A stretch of DNA of 5,455 nt, from NCBI GenBank assembly GCA_009775535.1, contig VSPW01000135.1, forward strand, positions 1 to 5,455. The letters run 5' to 3'. Of the stretch, positions 1 to 5,455 are shown in pieces. The stretch is from Muribaculaceae bacterium (lineage in GTDB: Bacteria; Bacteroidota; Bacteroidia; Bacteroidales; Muribaculaceae). Both the position numbers and the translations under genes were made by a program. Every line of letters starts with the position of its first letter. The stretch's first letter is position 1. Under the pieces are notes generated by a model. That model was not told the origin of the DNA, searched no databases, and worked only from the letters and a program-made list of their open reading frames with translations.

Positions 1-18
1 CGATGGAATCATATCCAT
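1..18 (-). CDS. Possible 5' end of the next leftward gene (partial, very tentative)
   Basis: On the minus strand an ATG at 18-16 opens a frame reading M-D-M-I-P-S to the window edge. An A-rich stretch (eight A's, minus strand 32-25) lies just upstream, which is common before start codons in Bacteroidota. The cdaA stop lies about 49 nt upstream, so this could be the fourth gene of the leftward operon. Six codons are too few to identify a product, and a second ATG at 12-10 could equally be the start. The frame is also open upstream of the ATG, so the start is not fixed by a stop codon. It may not be a gene at all. Confidence 0.25.
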
Positions 19-67
19 GCTTTCTTTTTTTTGATTGCAGCTGTATATCTCGTATTTATGAAATAAT

Positions 68-838
68 TTATTTCGCCATATCAAGTGTGCTAAGACGATG
101 TTCCAGATCTGCCGATGATAATCTTGTATGCAATTCACCGCGGTATGCGACAGATATATTACCTGTTTCCTCAGATACAACTATAGCCACAGCATCAGTT
201 GCCTGAGCTATTCCTAAAGCGGAACGATGACGTAACCCTAAATGTCTAGGCACATTTGAATCATGGCTTACGGGCAAGATACATCCTGCGGATTTTATCT
301 TGTCTTTTGCTATTATAAGCGCACCATCATGCAACGGAGAATTCTTAAAGAAAATATTTTCAATCAGCCGTGTATTGATCTCTGCATTGATTATATCTCC
401 GGTCTTCTCATATATATCAAGCGGCATAGACTGCTGGATAACAATCAATGCACCTGTTTTAGATTTTGACATGCTCATACATGCATAGACAATAGGCATT
501 ACCCAACGCTTTTGATCTGTTACTTGCGCCTTATGGGAATGGAACATGTTACGTAAAAATTGCCAACGCTTATGAGTCCCCAACTCTCCAAGAAACCGTT
601 TTATCTGATCTTGAAACAATATGACCAATATGAGCAATCCAATGCTCATAAACTGATTCATGATTGTCCCTATCAGTTTCATTTCAAGCATTTCAGATGC
701 AATTACCCACATAAGGATAAATGCCATGACTCCATAAAAAATATTAAGAGTGCCACTTTCCTTCATCAATTTATAAAGGTAATAAAGCAATACTGCAACA
801 AGCAGTATGTCCAATGCATCTTTTATTCCAAATTCCAT
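68..838 (-). CDS. cdaA: Diadenylate cyclase CdaA (DacA), membrane-bound
   Basis: This enzyme condenses two ATP into cyclic di-AMP, a second messenger linked to potassium and osmotic balance and to cell-wall homeostasis. The protein is 256 aa, a usual length for CdaA. The N-terminus has three hydrophobic segments (about residues 9-22, 37-50 and 62-76) that should anchor it in the inner membrane, followed by a charged linker. The DAC (DisA_N) domain spans about 110-245. Its signature motifs are intact: TGALIV at 128-133, the catalytic DGA at 171-173 within PLHDGALII, and the ATP-binding RHR at 203-205 within GLRHRSALG. SEETG follows at 222-226. The gene starts 33 nt after the folP stop and is probably co-transcribed with it. 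In Firmicutes cdaA usually sits with cdaR and glmM; here no CdaR/YbbR-like gene is visible and the partner is folP, an arrangement I recall from other Bacteroidota. The family call is secure. The ATG at 838 is the only ATG, GTG or TTG start in this frame between the folP stop and the conserved N-terminus. Confidence 0.96.
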   Translation of the reverse strand: MEFGIKDALDILLVAVLLYYLYKLMKESGTLNIFYGVMAFILMWVIASEMLEMKLIGTIMNQFMSIGLLILVILFQDQIKRFLGELGTHKRWQFLRNMFHSHKAQVTDQKRWVMPIVYACMSMSKSKTGALIVIQQSMPLDIYEKTGDIINAEINTRLIENIFFKNSPLHDGALIIAKDKIKSAGCILPVSHDSNVPRHLGLRHRSALGIAQATDAVAIVVSEETGNISVAYRGELHTRLSSADLEHRLSTLDMAK

Positions 839-871
839 GAGGCGAAAATAGGCTAGGGGATTAGATTCAAA

Positions 872-1738
872 TTATTCCGAATGTCTTGTCATTTCTACAA
901 TCTCAACAACCTGACGTGCAGCAGCGACATCATGGACACGCAGAATCGAAGCGCCTCCGTACATCAATGCAATTGTATTTATTGCTGTACTACCGATAAG
1001 GCCATCTTCAGATGTGTTAGAAAGTAGTTTTGTTATCATTGATTTACGTGACACCCCAACTAATATGGGCCTATGAAAAAGATGGAATAACGGCATATCT
1101 TTCAGCAATGCATAATTCTGTTCTAAAGTTTTGCTGAATCCAAATCCTGGATCTATGACTATATCTTTTATTCCCATTATGGCCAATTGTTGAAGCCTGT
1201 CACCCAGTTCCGACAATACATCCCTCGTCACATGTTCATATTCAGTAAAATCCATCATATTTTCAGGGTTGCCACGCATATGCATAAGTATATATGGGGC
1301 ATTGACAGATGCTACTACATCCCACATCCCTTCATCCAGATTCCCTCCTGAAATGTCGTTGACAATATCCGCACCCATTTCAGAAATAGCTTTCCTTGCA
1401 ACCTCTGCCCGGAAAGTATCGACTGAAACGGGAATACTTGTAGTATGCCTACGTATAATATCCATCCCAAGCGACAAACGCCTCAATTCCTCTTCTTCTG
1501 ATACATGGGTTGCACCATGACGGGACGAATAACCTCCAATATCGATAATGTCCACTCCTTCCGCCAACATTGTAGACACTCTCTGTTCTATTGCAATGCT
1601 GTCAAAGGACCGCGACCCTCCATAAAATGAATCAGGCGTAACATTCAGGATGCCCATTACTTGTGGACGTCCGAATGTAACCAACCTGCCATCCGGCATG
1701 GACATTGAAAACGGAGTAAATGTCGTTGACGTATACAT
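872..1738 (-). CDS. folP: Dihydropteroate synthase FolP
   Basis: FolP joins 6-hydroxymethyl-7,8-dihydropterin diphosphate to p-aminobenzoate, giving 7,8-dihydropteroate in cytoplasmic folate synthesis. It is the target of sulfonamides. The preferred start is the ATG at 1738 (288 aa), 7 nt after the typA stop. An upstream in-frame ATG at 1783 would add 15 residues and overlap typA by 38 nt; that extension lies outside the conserved domain. Numbering from the 1783 start, the TIM-barrel motifs are: MGILNVTPDSF 43-53 (pterin diphosphate loop 1), DIGGYSSRHGA 81-91 (loop 2), VDTFRAEVA 121-129, NDISGG 142-147, DPGFGFSKT 211-219, VGVSRKSMI 242-250 and RVHD 282-285. All expected substrate-binding segments are present, so the enzyme should be active. 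One oddity is His89 in loop 2, where most family members have Pro (STRPG or SSRPG). No separate promoter is evident and the gene is likely read from upstream of typA. Confidence 0.95.
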   Translation of the reverse strand: MYTSTTFTPFSMSMPDGRLVTFGRPQVMGILNVTPDSFYGGSRSFDSIAIEQRVSTMLAEGVDIIDIGGYSSRHGATHVSEEEELRRLSLGMDIIRRHTTSIPVSVDTFRAEVARKAISEMGADIVNDISGGNLDEGMWDVVASVNAPYILMHMRGNPENMMDFTEYEHVTRDVLSELGDRLQQLAIMGIKDIVIDPGFGFSKTLEQNYALLKDMPLFHLFHRPILVGVSRKSMITKLLSNTSEDGLIGSTAINTIALMYGGASILRVHDVAAARQVVEIVEMTRHSE

Positions 1739-1745
1739 ATCAATA

Positions 1746-3545
1746 TCAATTTTTATTGGCACGCTTACGCTCCAATTCATCAAGTATAATCTTACGCAAA
1801 CGTATATGATGAGGGGTTACTTCTACATATTCATCCTCTTTTATGTACTCAAGCGCTTCTTCCAGACTAAACACAACAGGAGGCACAATCCGGGCTTTAT
1901 CATCTGCCCCTGAAGCACGCATGTTGGTTAGCTTTTTGGATTTGGTTACATTGACAACAATATCATTATCCTTTGCATTCTCACCTACTACCTGCCCGGC
2001 ATAAACCTCTTCTTGAGGGAAGATGAAAAATTTACCTCTATCCTGAAGCTTATCTATTGCATACGCATATGCAGTACCGCCCTCCATTGCAATCAATGAT
2101 CCATTTGTACGGCGTTCGATATCCCCCTTCCATGGCTGATATTCCAAGAAACGGTGTGCCATGATAGCCTCACCTGCGGAAGCGGTCAACACATTATTAC
2201 GAAGCCCGATTATACCTCTCGACGGTATATAAAATTCCATGTGGACACGATCGTTCTGGGCTGTCATTGAAATCATATCTCCCTTACGACGTGTAACCAT
2301 ATCTATTATTCGTGAAGAGTATTCTTCTGTCACATTAATAGTAAGCAATTCGACGGGTTCACATTTCACGCCGTCAATCTCCTTGATTATAACCTGCGGC
2401 TGTCCTACCTGCAATTCATAACCTTCACGACGCATAGTCTCAATCAACACGGATAGATGCAATACGCCTCGCCCATATACAGTCCATACGTCTTCAGTAT
2501 CAGATTTGGAAACCCTTAATGCCAAATTCCTGTCAAGCTCTTTTGTCAAACGTTCTGCAATATGTCGAGATGTCACAAATTTACCATCCTTTCCGAAAAA
2601 TGGGCTATCATTGATAGTAAATGTCATTGACATTGTAGGCTCATCTATAGCAATACGTGGAAGAGATTCCGGATTATTGAAATCGGCCACAGTGTCACCA
2701 ATCTCAAAATTTTCTATACCGACAAGCGCACATATATCTCCAGAGAAAATGCTGTCAACACGCTTACGCCCCATACCTTCAAATGTATGCAACTCTTTTA
2801 TCCTCTGCCGCGATATAGTGCCATCTTTCTTACATAAAGCAATATCCATACCTTCTCGAAGTGTACCACGGTGCACACGCCCGATAGCTATACGTCCCAC
2901 ATAGTTTGAAAAATCGAGTGACGTTATAAGCATCTGCGCATCTCCTTCATGAACTGCAGGCTCTGGTATATATTCTATTATTGCGTCAAGTACCGGACAA
3001 ATATTATCCGTAGGCTTACGCCAATCGGTACTCATCCATCCATTTTTTGCAGACCCATATATAGTCGGGAAATCCAACTGGTCTTCAGTGGCGTCCAAAC
3101 TGAACATAAGATCAAAGACCATTTCCTGGACTTCATCTGGCCGACAGTTAGGCTTATCAACCTTATTTATCACCACAACTGGCTTCAGCCCCATATTAAT
3201 TGCCTTCTGTAACACAAATCTTGTTTGTGGCATAGGACCTTCAAAAGCATCCACCAACAACAGGCAACCATCTGCCATATTTAGTACACGCTCAACCTCG
3301 CCTCCAAAATCAGCGTGTCCAGGCGTGTCAATAATATTTATTTTATACCCTTTGTAATCTATTGAAACATTTTTTGACAGGATTGTTATACCTCGTTCAC
3401 GTTCAAGATCATTATTGTCTAAGATTAATTCACCTGTTGTCTGGTTATCACGAAAAAGGTGTCCGGCAAGAAGCATCTTGTCAACAAGTGTTGTCTTACC
3501 GTGGTCCACATGGGCGATGATTGCAATGTTACGAATCTTTTGCAT
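1746..3545 (-). CDS. typA: Ribosome-associated translational GTPase TypA/BipA
   Basis: BipA is a translational GTPase of the EF-G/LepA class. It binds the 70S ribosome and supports 50S subunit assembly and growth under stress or at low temperature. The 599-aa length matches the family. The GTPase domain shows G1 AHVDHGKT (11-18), G2 with Thr54 in RGITI (51-55), G3 DTPG (73-76), G4 NKVD (127-130) and G5 SAK (165-167). A beta-barrel domain 2 follows (about 200-290), then EF-G-like domains III and V (about 300-480). The BipA-specific C-terminal domain contains the hallmark KSKKLTNMRASG (535-546), and the protein ends in a basic tail (RLRKIILDELERKR). That C-terminal domain separates it from EF-G, LepA and TetM-type protection proteins. 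It is the first gene of the leftward run typA-folP-cdaA. The ATG at 3545 directly precedes the conserved G1 strand and fits the family N-terminus. Two candidate promoters lie upstream (3577-3585 and 3648-3677). Confidence 0.98.
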   Translation of the reverse strand: MQKIRNIAIIAHVDHGKTTLVDKMLLAGHLFRDNQTTGELILDNNDLERERGITILSKNVSIDYKGYKINIIDTPGHADFGGEVERVLNMADGCLLLVDAFEGPMPQTRFVLQKAINMGLKPVVVINKVDKPNCRPDEVQEMVFDLMFSLDATEDQLDFPTIYGSAKNGWMSTDWRKPTDNICPVLDAIIEYIPEPAVHEGDAQMLITSLDFSNYVGRIAIGRVHRGTLREGMDIALCKKDGTISRQRIKELHTFEGMGRKRVDSIFSGDICALVGIENFEIGDTVADFNNPESLPRIAIDEPTMSMTFTINDSPFFGKDGKFVTSRHIAERLTKELDRNLALRVSKSDTEDVWTVYGRGVLHLSVLIETMRREGYELQVGQPQVIIKEIDGVKCEPVELLTINVTEEYSSRIIDMVTRRKGDMISMTAQNDRVHMEFYIPSRGIIGLRNNVLTASAGEAIMAHRFLEYQPWKGDIERRTNGSLIAMEGGTAYAYAIDKLQDRGKFFIFPQEEVYAGQVVGENAKDNDIVVNVTKSKKLTNMRASGADDKARIVPPVVFSLEEALEYIKEDEYVEVTPHHIRLRKIILDELERKRANKN

Positions 3546-3576
3546 AAGATTTTCAAGCTTCTGAATATTTTAATGT

Positions 3577-3585
3577 GCAAAGGTA
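3577..3585 (-). promoter_or_regulatory. Candidate proximal promoter -7 box for typA
   Basis: The minus strand reads TACCTTTGC, an exact match to the Bacteroidota primary-sigma -7 consensus TAnnTTTG plus the frequent following C. It lies about 31 nt upstream of the typA ATG, so transcription would begin roughly 25 nt before the start codon. No clear TTTG -33 box is seen. At 17-19 nt spacing the -33 position falls in the left arm of the inverted repeat at 3600-3620. The assignment is by motif only. Confidence 0.55.
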
Positions 3586-3599
3586 CGAAGAATTGATGT

Positions 3600-3620
3600 A
3601 AATAGGAGATTATCCTATTT
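3600..3620. repeat. Perfect 8-bp inverted repeat in the divergent typA/dacB region
   Basis: AAATAGGA (3600-3607) and TCCTATTT (3613-3620) are exact reverse complements separated by GATTA. The pairing does not extend outward. The repeat lies between two divergent genes, so it is badly placed for a terminator of either. It overlaps the expected -33 position of the proximal typA promoter candidate. It could be an operator for a dimeric regulator or a transcript hairpin in a leader. In AT-rich DNA an 8-bp repeat can also arise by chance. Confidence 0.5.
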
Positions 3621-3648
3621 GATTTTATAAAAAAACTTTATCACGGTG

Positions 3649-3677
3649 CAAAAGTATTGGAATTGTTACGTGGCAAT
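3649..3677 (-). promoter_or_regulatory. Candidate distal promoter for typA (-33 and -7 boxes)
   Basis: The minus strand shows TACTTTTG at 3656-3649, an exact match to TAnnTTTG and followed by C. Seventeen nucleotides upstream is ATTG (3677-3674), a three-of-four match to the -33 TTTG box. Transcription would start near 3640 and give typA a leader of about 95 nt that includes the inverted repeat at 3600-3620. The element lies within the possible N-terminal extension of dacB, which slightly favours the later dacB start at 3718. Confidence 0.4.
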
Positions 3678-3690
3678 GGAACATTTTAAC

Positions 3691-3698
3691 TATTTTCG
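3691..3698 (+). promoter_or_regulatory. Weak candidate -7 box for dacB
   Basis: TATTTTCG differs from the Bacteroidota -7 consensus TAnnTTTG at one position and lies 19 nt before the preferred dacB ATG at 3718. The corresponding -33 site reads GTGG, not TTTG, so support is poor. No exact rightward TAnnTTTG match was found between 3546 and 3717. The dacB promoter is therefore not confidently located. Confidence 0.15.
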
Positions 3699-3717
3699 CT
3701 TAAAATTTACGCACCAG

Positions 3718-5016
3718 ATGACATTCAGACATATACCCCTCATATTTTTTATAGCATTTACATTTATTGTACTAAATAGCTCTCCGCTAAAGCACTTAGG
3801 AATCAAAGGCGAAAATGCTAGTGCTATAGCTATATATATTGAAGATTTAAGATCCGGAAAAGCTGTCACTGACATCAATTCCGAAATGACTCTTACGCCT
3901 GCCAGCATAATCAAATCCCTTACATCGGCAACAGCCCTATGTATGCTTGGCCCGGAATTCAGGTTTAGTACCAAAGTAACACGCAATGGAAACCATATTA
4001 CGATAATTCCATCTGGAGACCCGACATTAGAGAGCCAACATTTCCCCGAATATGCTGGATTTATTGATTCAATAATTAAATATTTCCCAATAAATGGACA
4101 AAATATAGCCATAGATACTAAGCACCAAACATCCACTCAAGGGCCATTGCCTATATGGGATATTGAAGATGTTGCATGGGATTATGGTGTTGGTTGGTTT
4201 TATTTCAATTGGAGAGACAATACATATACATTATATCCCAACACAGGTGAAACAAGCCCTAAAATACCAGGATTAAAATATAATTTGGAAATCTCAGACA
4301 CATCATCCACCAATTTATTACGCGGAATCGGAAGTGATAGCCTATCTATTATAGTCAACCGAAAAAAATTATTCCAAAAAAATTTCCATATAAAATCATC
4401 TATGTGGAATCCATCAGAAGTATTCTTGTCTGAAATTTCAAAAAGGCACATCTCCATAGACACAGTACATAATCCAAAAATGATTTATATGCATTCTTCC
4501 CCATGCTTAAAAGATATACTTAAAAGCATGATGCATAGAAGTGATAATATGATGGCGGAAGGCGTATTAAGGGCATTATCTATAAATTGCAGGCTTGATT
4601 CATCTCTTATTAAGCAACAACAGTTTTGGATAGACCGGCTACCATATGCTGAATTCAACACAATCCGAGACGGCAGCGGGCTTGCAAGAAGCAACCGGAT
4701 TTCCCCAAAATTCCTTGCCGGAATACTAAAATATATGGCAAAAAGTGATTTGGCCACCGACTACACTGACATCTTTCCAATTTGCGGCCATGATGGCACA
4801 GTCAGAACATTCCTTAAAAACACATGGCTAGAAGGGCATGTTGCATTAAAAAGCGGAAGTATGAGCGGTGTACAATGTTATGCTGGATATAAGCTTGACA
4901 ATAATAGAGTCCCAACACATTCTATTGTGGTAATGGTTAATGGAATCTATTGTCCACGTACCGATCTGCACAAAGCCATAGAACGTTTTCTATTAAATGT
5001 ATTCACCAGAAATTAA
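3718..5016 (+). CDS. dacB: D-alanyl-D-alanine carboxypeptidase/endopeptidase, PBP4 (DacB, peptidase S13) family
   Basis: This is a penicillin-binding serine enzyme of the S13 family. It trims the terminal D-Ala of peptidoglycan stem peptides and may cleave cross-links in the periplasm. The preferred start at 3718 gives 432 aa and places a signal peptide or anchor (MTFRHIPLIFFIAFTFIVL) at the very N-terminus. Longer in-frame starts exist at 3676 (ATG) and 3646 (GTG) but would add a non-hydrophobic tail. Numbering from 3646, the active-site motifs are SIIK 87-90 (nucleophile Ser87, Lys90), SDN 299-301 and KSG 402-404. GDPTL 124-128 and DGSGL 342-346 are also typical of the family. The roughly 210-residue gap between SxxK and SxN, holding the inserted domains of PBP4, separates it from DacA/PBP5 enzymes. 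No lipobox cysteine is seen. It is divergent from typA and probably co-transcribed with the ORF 11 nt downstream. Confidence 0.93.
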   Translation: MTFRHIPLIFFIAFTFIVLNSSPLKHLGIKGENASAIAIYIEDLRSGKAVTDINSEMTLTPASIIKSLTSATALCMLGPEFRFSTKVTRNGNHITIIPSGDPTLESQHFPEYAGFIDSIIKYFPINGQNIAIDTKHQTSTQGPLPIWDIEDVAWDYGVGWFYFNWRDNTYTLYPNTGETSPKIPGLKYNLEISDTSSTNLLRGIGSDSLSIIVNRKKLFQKNFHIKSSMWNPSEVFLSEISKRHISIDTVHNPKMIYMHSSPCLKDILKSMMHRSDNMMAEGVLRALSINCRLDSSLIKQQQFWIDRLPYAEFNTIRDGSGLARSNRISPKFLAGILKYMAKSDLATDYTDIFPICGHDGTVRTFLKNTWLEGHVALKSGSMSGVQCYAGYKLDNNRVPTHSIVVMVNGIYCPRTDLHKAIERFLLNVFTRN

Positions 5017-5027
5017 TCATACAAGAG

Positions 5028-5455
5028 ATGGATATAATAATAAATCTTCTTAAACAGACCCACAAAATCCAAAGTAAACTTATAAGTATAATTGACAGTG
5101 GGAGTATTGATAGTGTAGAGCTTGACTCCATAAATGGCCTCATGCACCAGATGATGGATGAATTAAACGAATATTCCGGGACAAATACGCTAACATCAGC
5201 TGAAACTGAAGGAAACACTCCACCTGTTGAGAATACGAATATACTTATCAATTCTGAAATAACTGAATCTTTTTACAGCAGCGAAACCAACAATAACCGG
5301 CTTTTGGATCAAGTAGAGCCTAATGAATTCACAATTTGCACACCAAATAACGATGGCGAAAATTTATCAATAGAAAATGACGATGAATCTACAGTAGCCC
5401 CACAAGTAAATCCAATTGACGAATTTGAACCCACTGACATAATAACAGACGAAAT
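5028..5455 (+). CDS. Acidic low-complexity hypothetical protein (3' end beyond window)
   Basis: An ATG at 5028, 11 nt after the dacB stop and preceded by ACAAGAG, opens a frame that stays open to the window edge (142 codons plus two bases). Residues 1-50 look mostly helical (MDIIINLLKQTHKIQSKL, then a stretch rich in Leu, Met and Asp). From about residue 51 on the sequence is rich in Asn, Ser, Thr, Glu and Asp with scattered Pro and looks disordered. Between residues 18 and 142 I count about 28 acidic residues and only one Arg, with no Lys. There is no signal peptide or membrane segment, so the protein is probably cytoplasmic. I do not recognise the family from this part. Bacteroidales have conserved proteins with an acidic linker before a C-terminal helical domain, and this could be one, but that domain would lie outside the window. 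The tight spacing suggests co-transcription with dacB. Confidence 0.8.
   Translation, partial: MDIIINLLKQTHKIQSKLISIIDSGSIDSVELDSINGLMHQMMDELNEYSGTNTLTSAETEGNTPPVENTNILINSEITESFYSSETNNNRLLDQVEPNEFTICTPNNDGENLSIENDDESTVAPQVNPIDEFEPTDIITDE

Noticed and set aside
25..32. Run of eight T's on the plus strand as a terminator tail
   Set aside because: The adjacent transcription is leftward, where this reads as a run of A's, and there is no GC-rich stem beside it. It fits better as an A-rich region before a possible start codon.
3..206. 67-codon rightward open frame at the left edge
   Set aside because: Most of it is antisense to the cdaA 3' end, and no domain is recognisable.
2506..2904. 132-codon rightward open frame inside typA
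   Set aside because: It lies wholly antisense to the well-supported typA coding sequence, and its translation shows no recognisable domain. It is a shadow frame.
3600..3620. Inverted repeat read as a rho-independent terminator
   Set aside because: The flanking genes diverge from this region, so no transcript in the window needs to end here. The stem is AT-rich and has no T-run directly after either arm.
3646..3717. N-terminal extension of dacB from GTG 3646 or ATG 3676
   Set aside because: The extension is not hydrophobic and would bury the signal segment internally. It also overlaps a candidate leftward promoter. The ATG at 3718 gives a normal exported protein, although the longer forms are not excluded.
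3690..4136. 148-codon leftward open frame over the dacB 5' half
   Set aside because: It is antisense to dacB, whose SxxK region is encoded here on the plus strand. The translation is not recognisable.
5003..5251. 82-codon leftward open frame at the dacB/acidic ORF junction
   Set aside because: It overlaps the dacB end and the downstream ORF on the opposite strand. Its Ser/Ile/Val-rich translation is what an antisense read of the acidic Asp/Asn-rich frame would give.
1..5455. Mobile element, phage, CRISPR or defence-system content
   Set aside because: No transposase, integrase, direct-repeat array, tRNA-like site or nuclease/toxin motif is seen on either strand. The window reads as conserved housekeeping chromosome.

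Overview
The window looks like a stretch of core chromosome from a Bacteroidales (phylum Bacteroidota) bacterium. It is moderately AT-rich, it lacks strong Shine-Dalgarno sequences, and it has promoter-like boxes of the Bacteroidota type (TAnnTTTG). The protein families are typical of that group. The exact genus cannot be read from the sequence.

Layout: positions 1-67 are the 3' flank of the leftward operon and may hold the first codons of another leftward gene. Positions 68-3545 hold three tightly packed leftward genes, transcribed in the order typA (ribosome-associated GTPase BipA), folP (dihydropteroate synthase) and cdaA (membrane diadenylate cyclase). The gaps are about 7 nt (using the preferred folP start) and 33 nt, so they are very likely one transcript. 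Positions 3546-3717 are a divergent regulatory region with two candidate -7 boxes pointing toward typA and a perfect 8-bp inverted repeat. Positions 3718-5016 hold rightward dacB (a PBP4-type D-Ala-D-Ala carboxypeptidase). An open reading frame follows 11 nt later and runs off the right edge (5028-5455). It encodes a very acidic, low-complexity protein of unrecognised function.

Functionally, the leftward operon joins translation and ribosome assembly (BipA), folate synthesis (FolP) and c-di-AMP signalling (CdaA). The rightward pair starts with a cell-wall trimming enzyme. All four complete genes appear intact, with catalytic motifs present. I see no mobile element, CRISPR array, RNA gene or new multi-gene system. 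The most notable points are a His in the usual Pro position of the FolP sulfonamide/pABA loop, the inverted repeat between the divergent genes, and the acidic partial ORF at the right edge.
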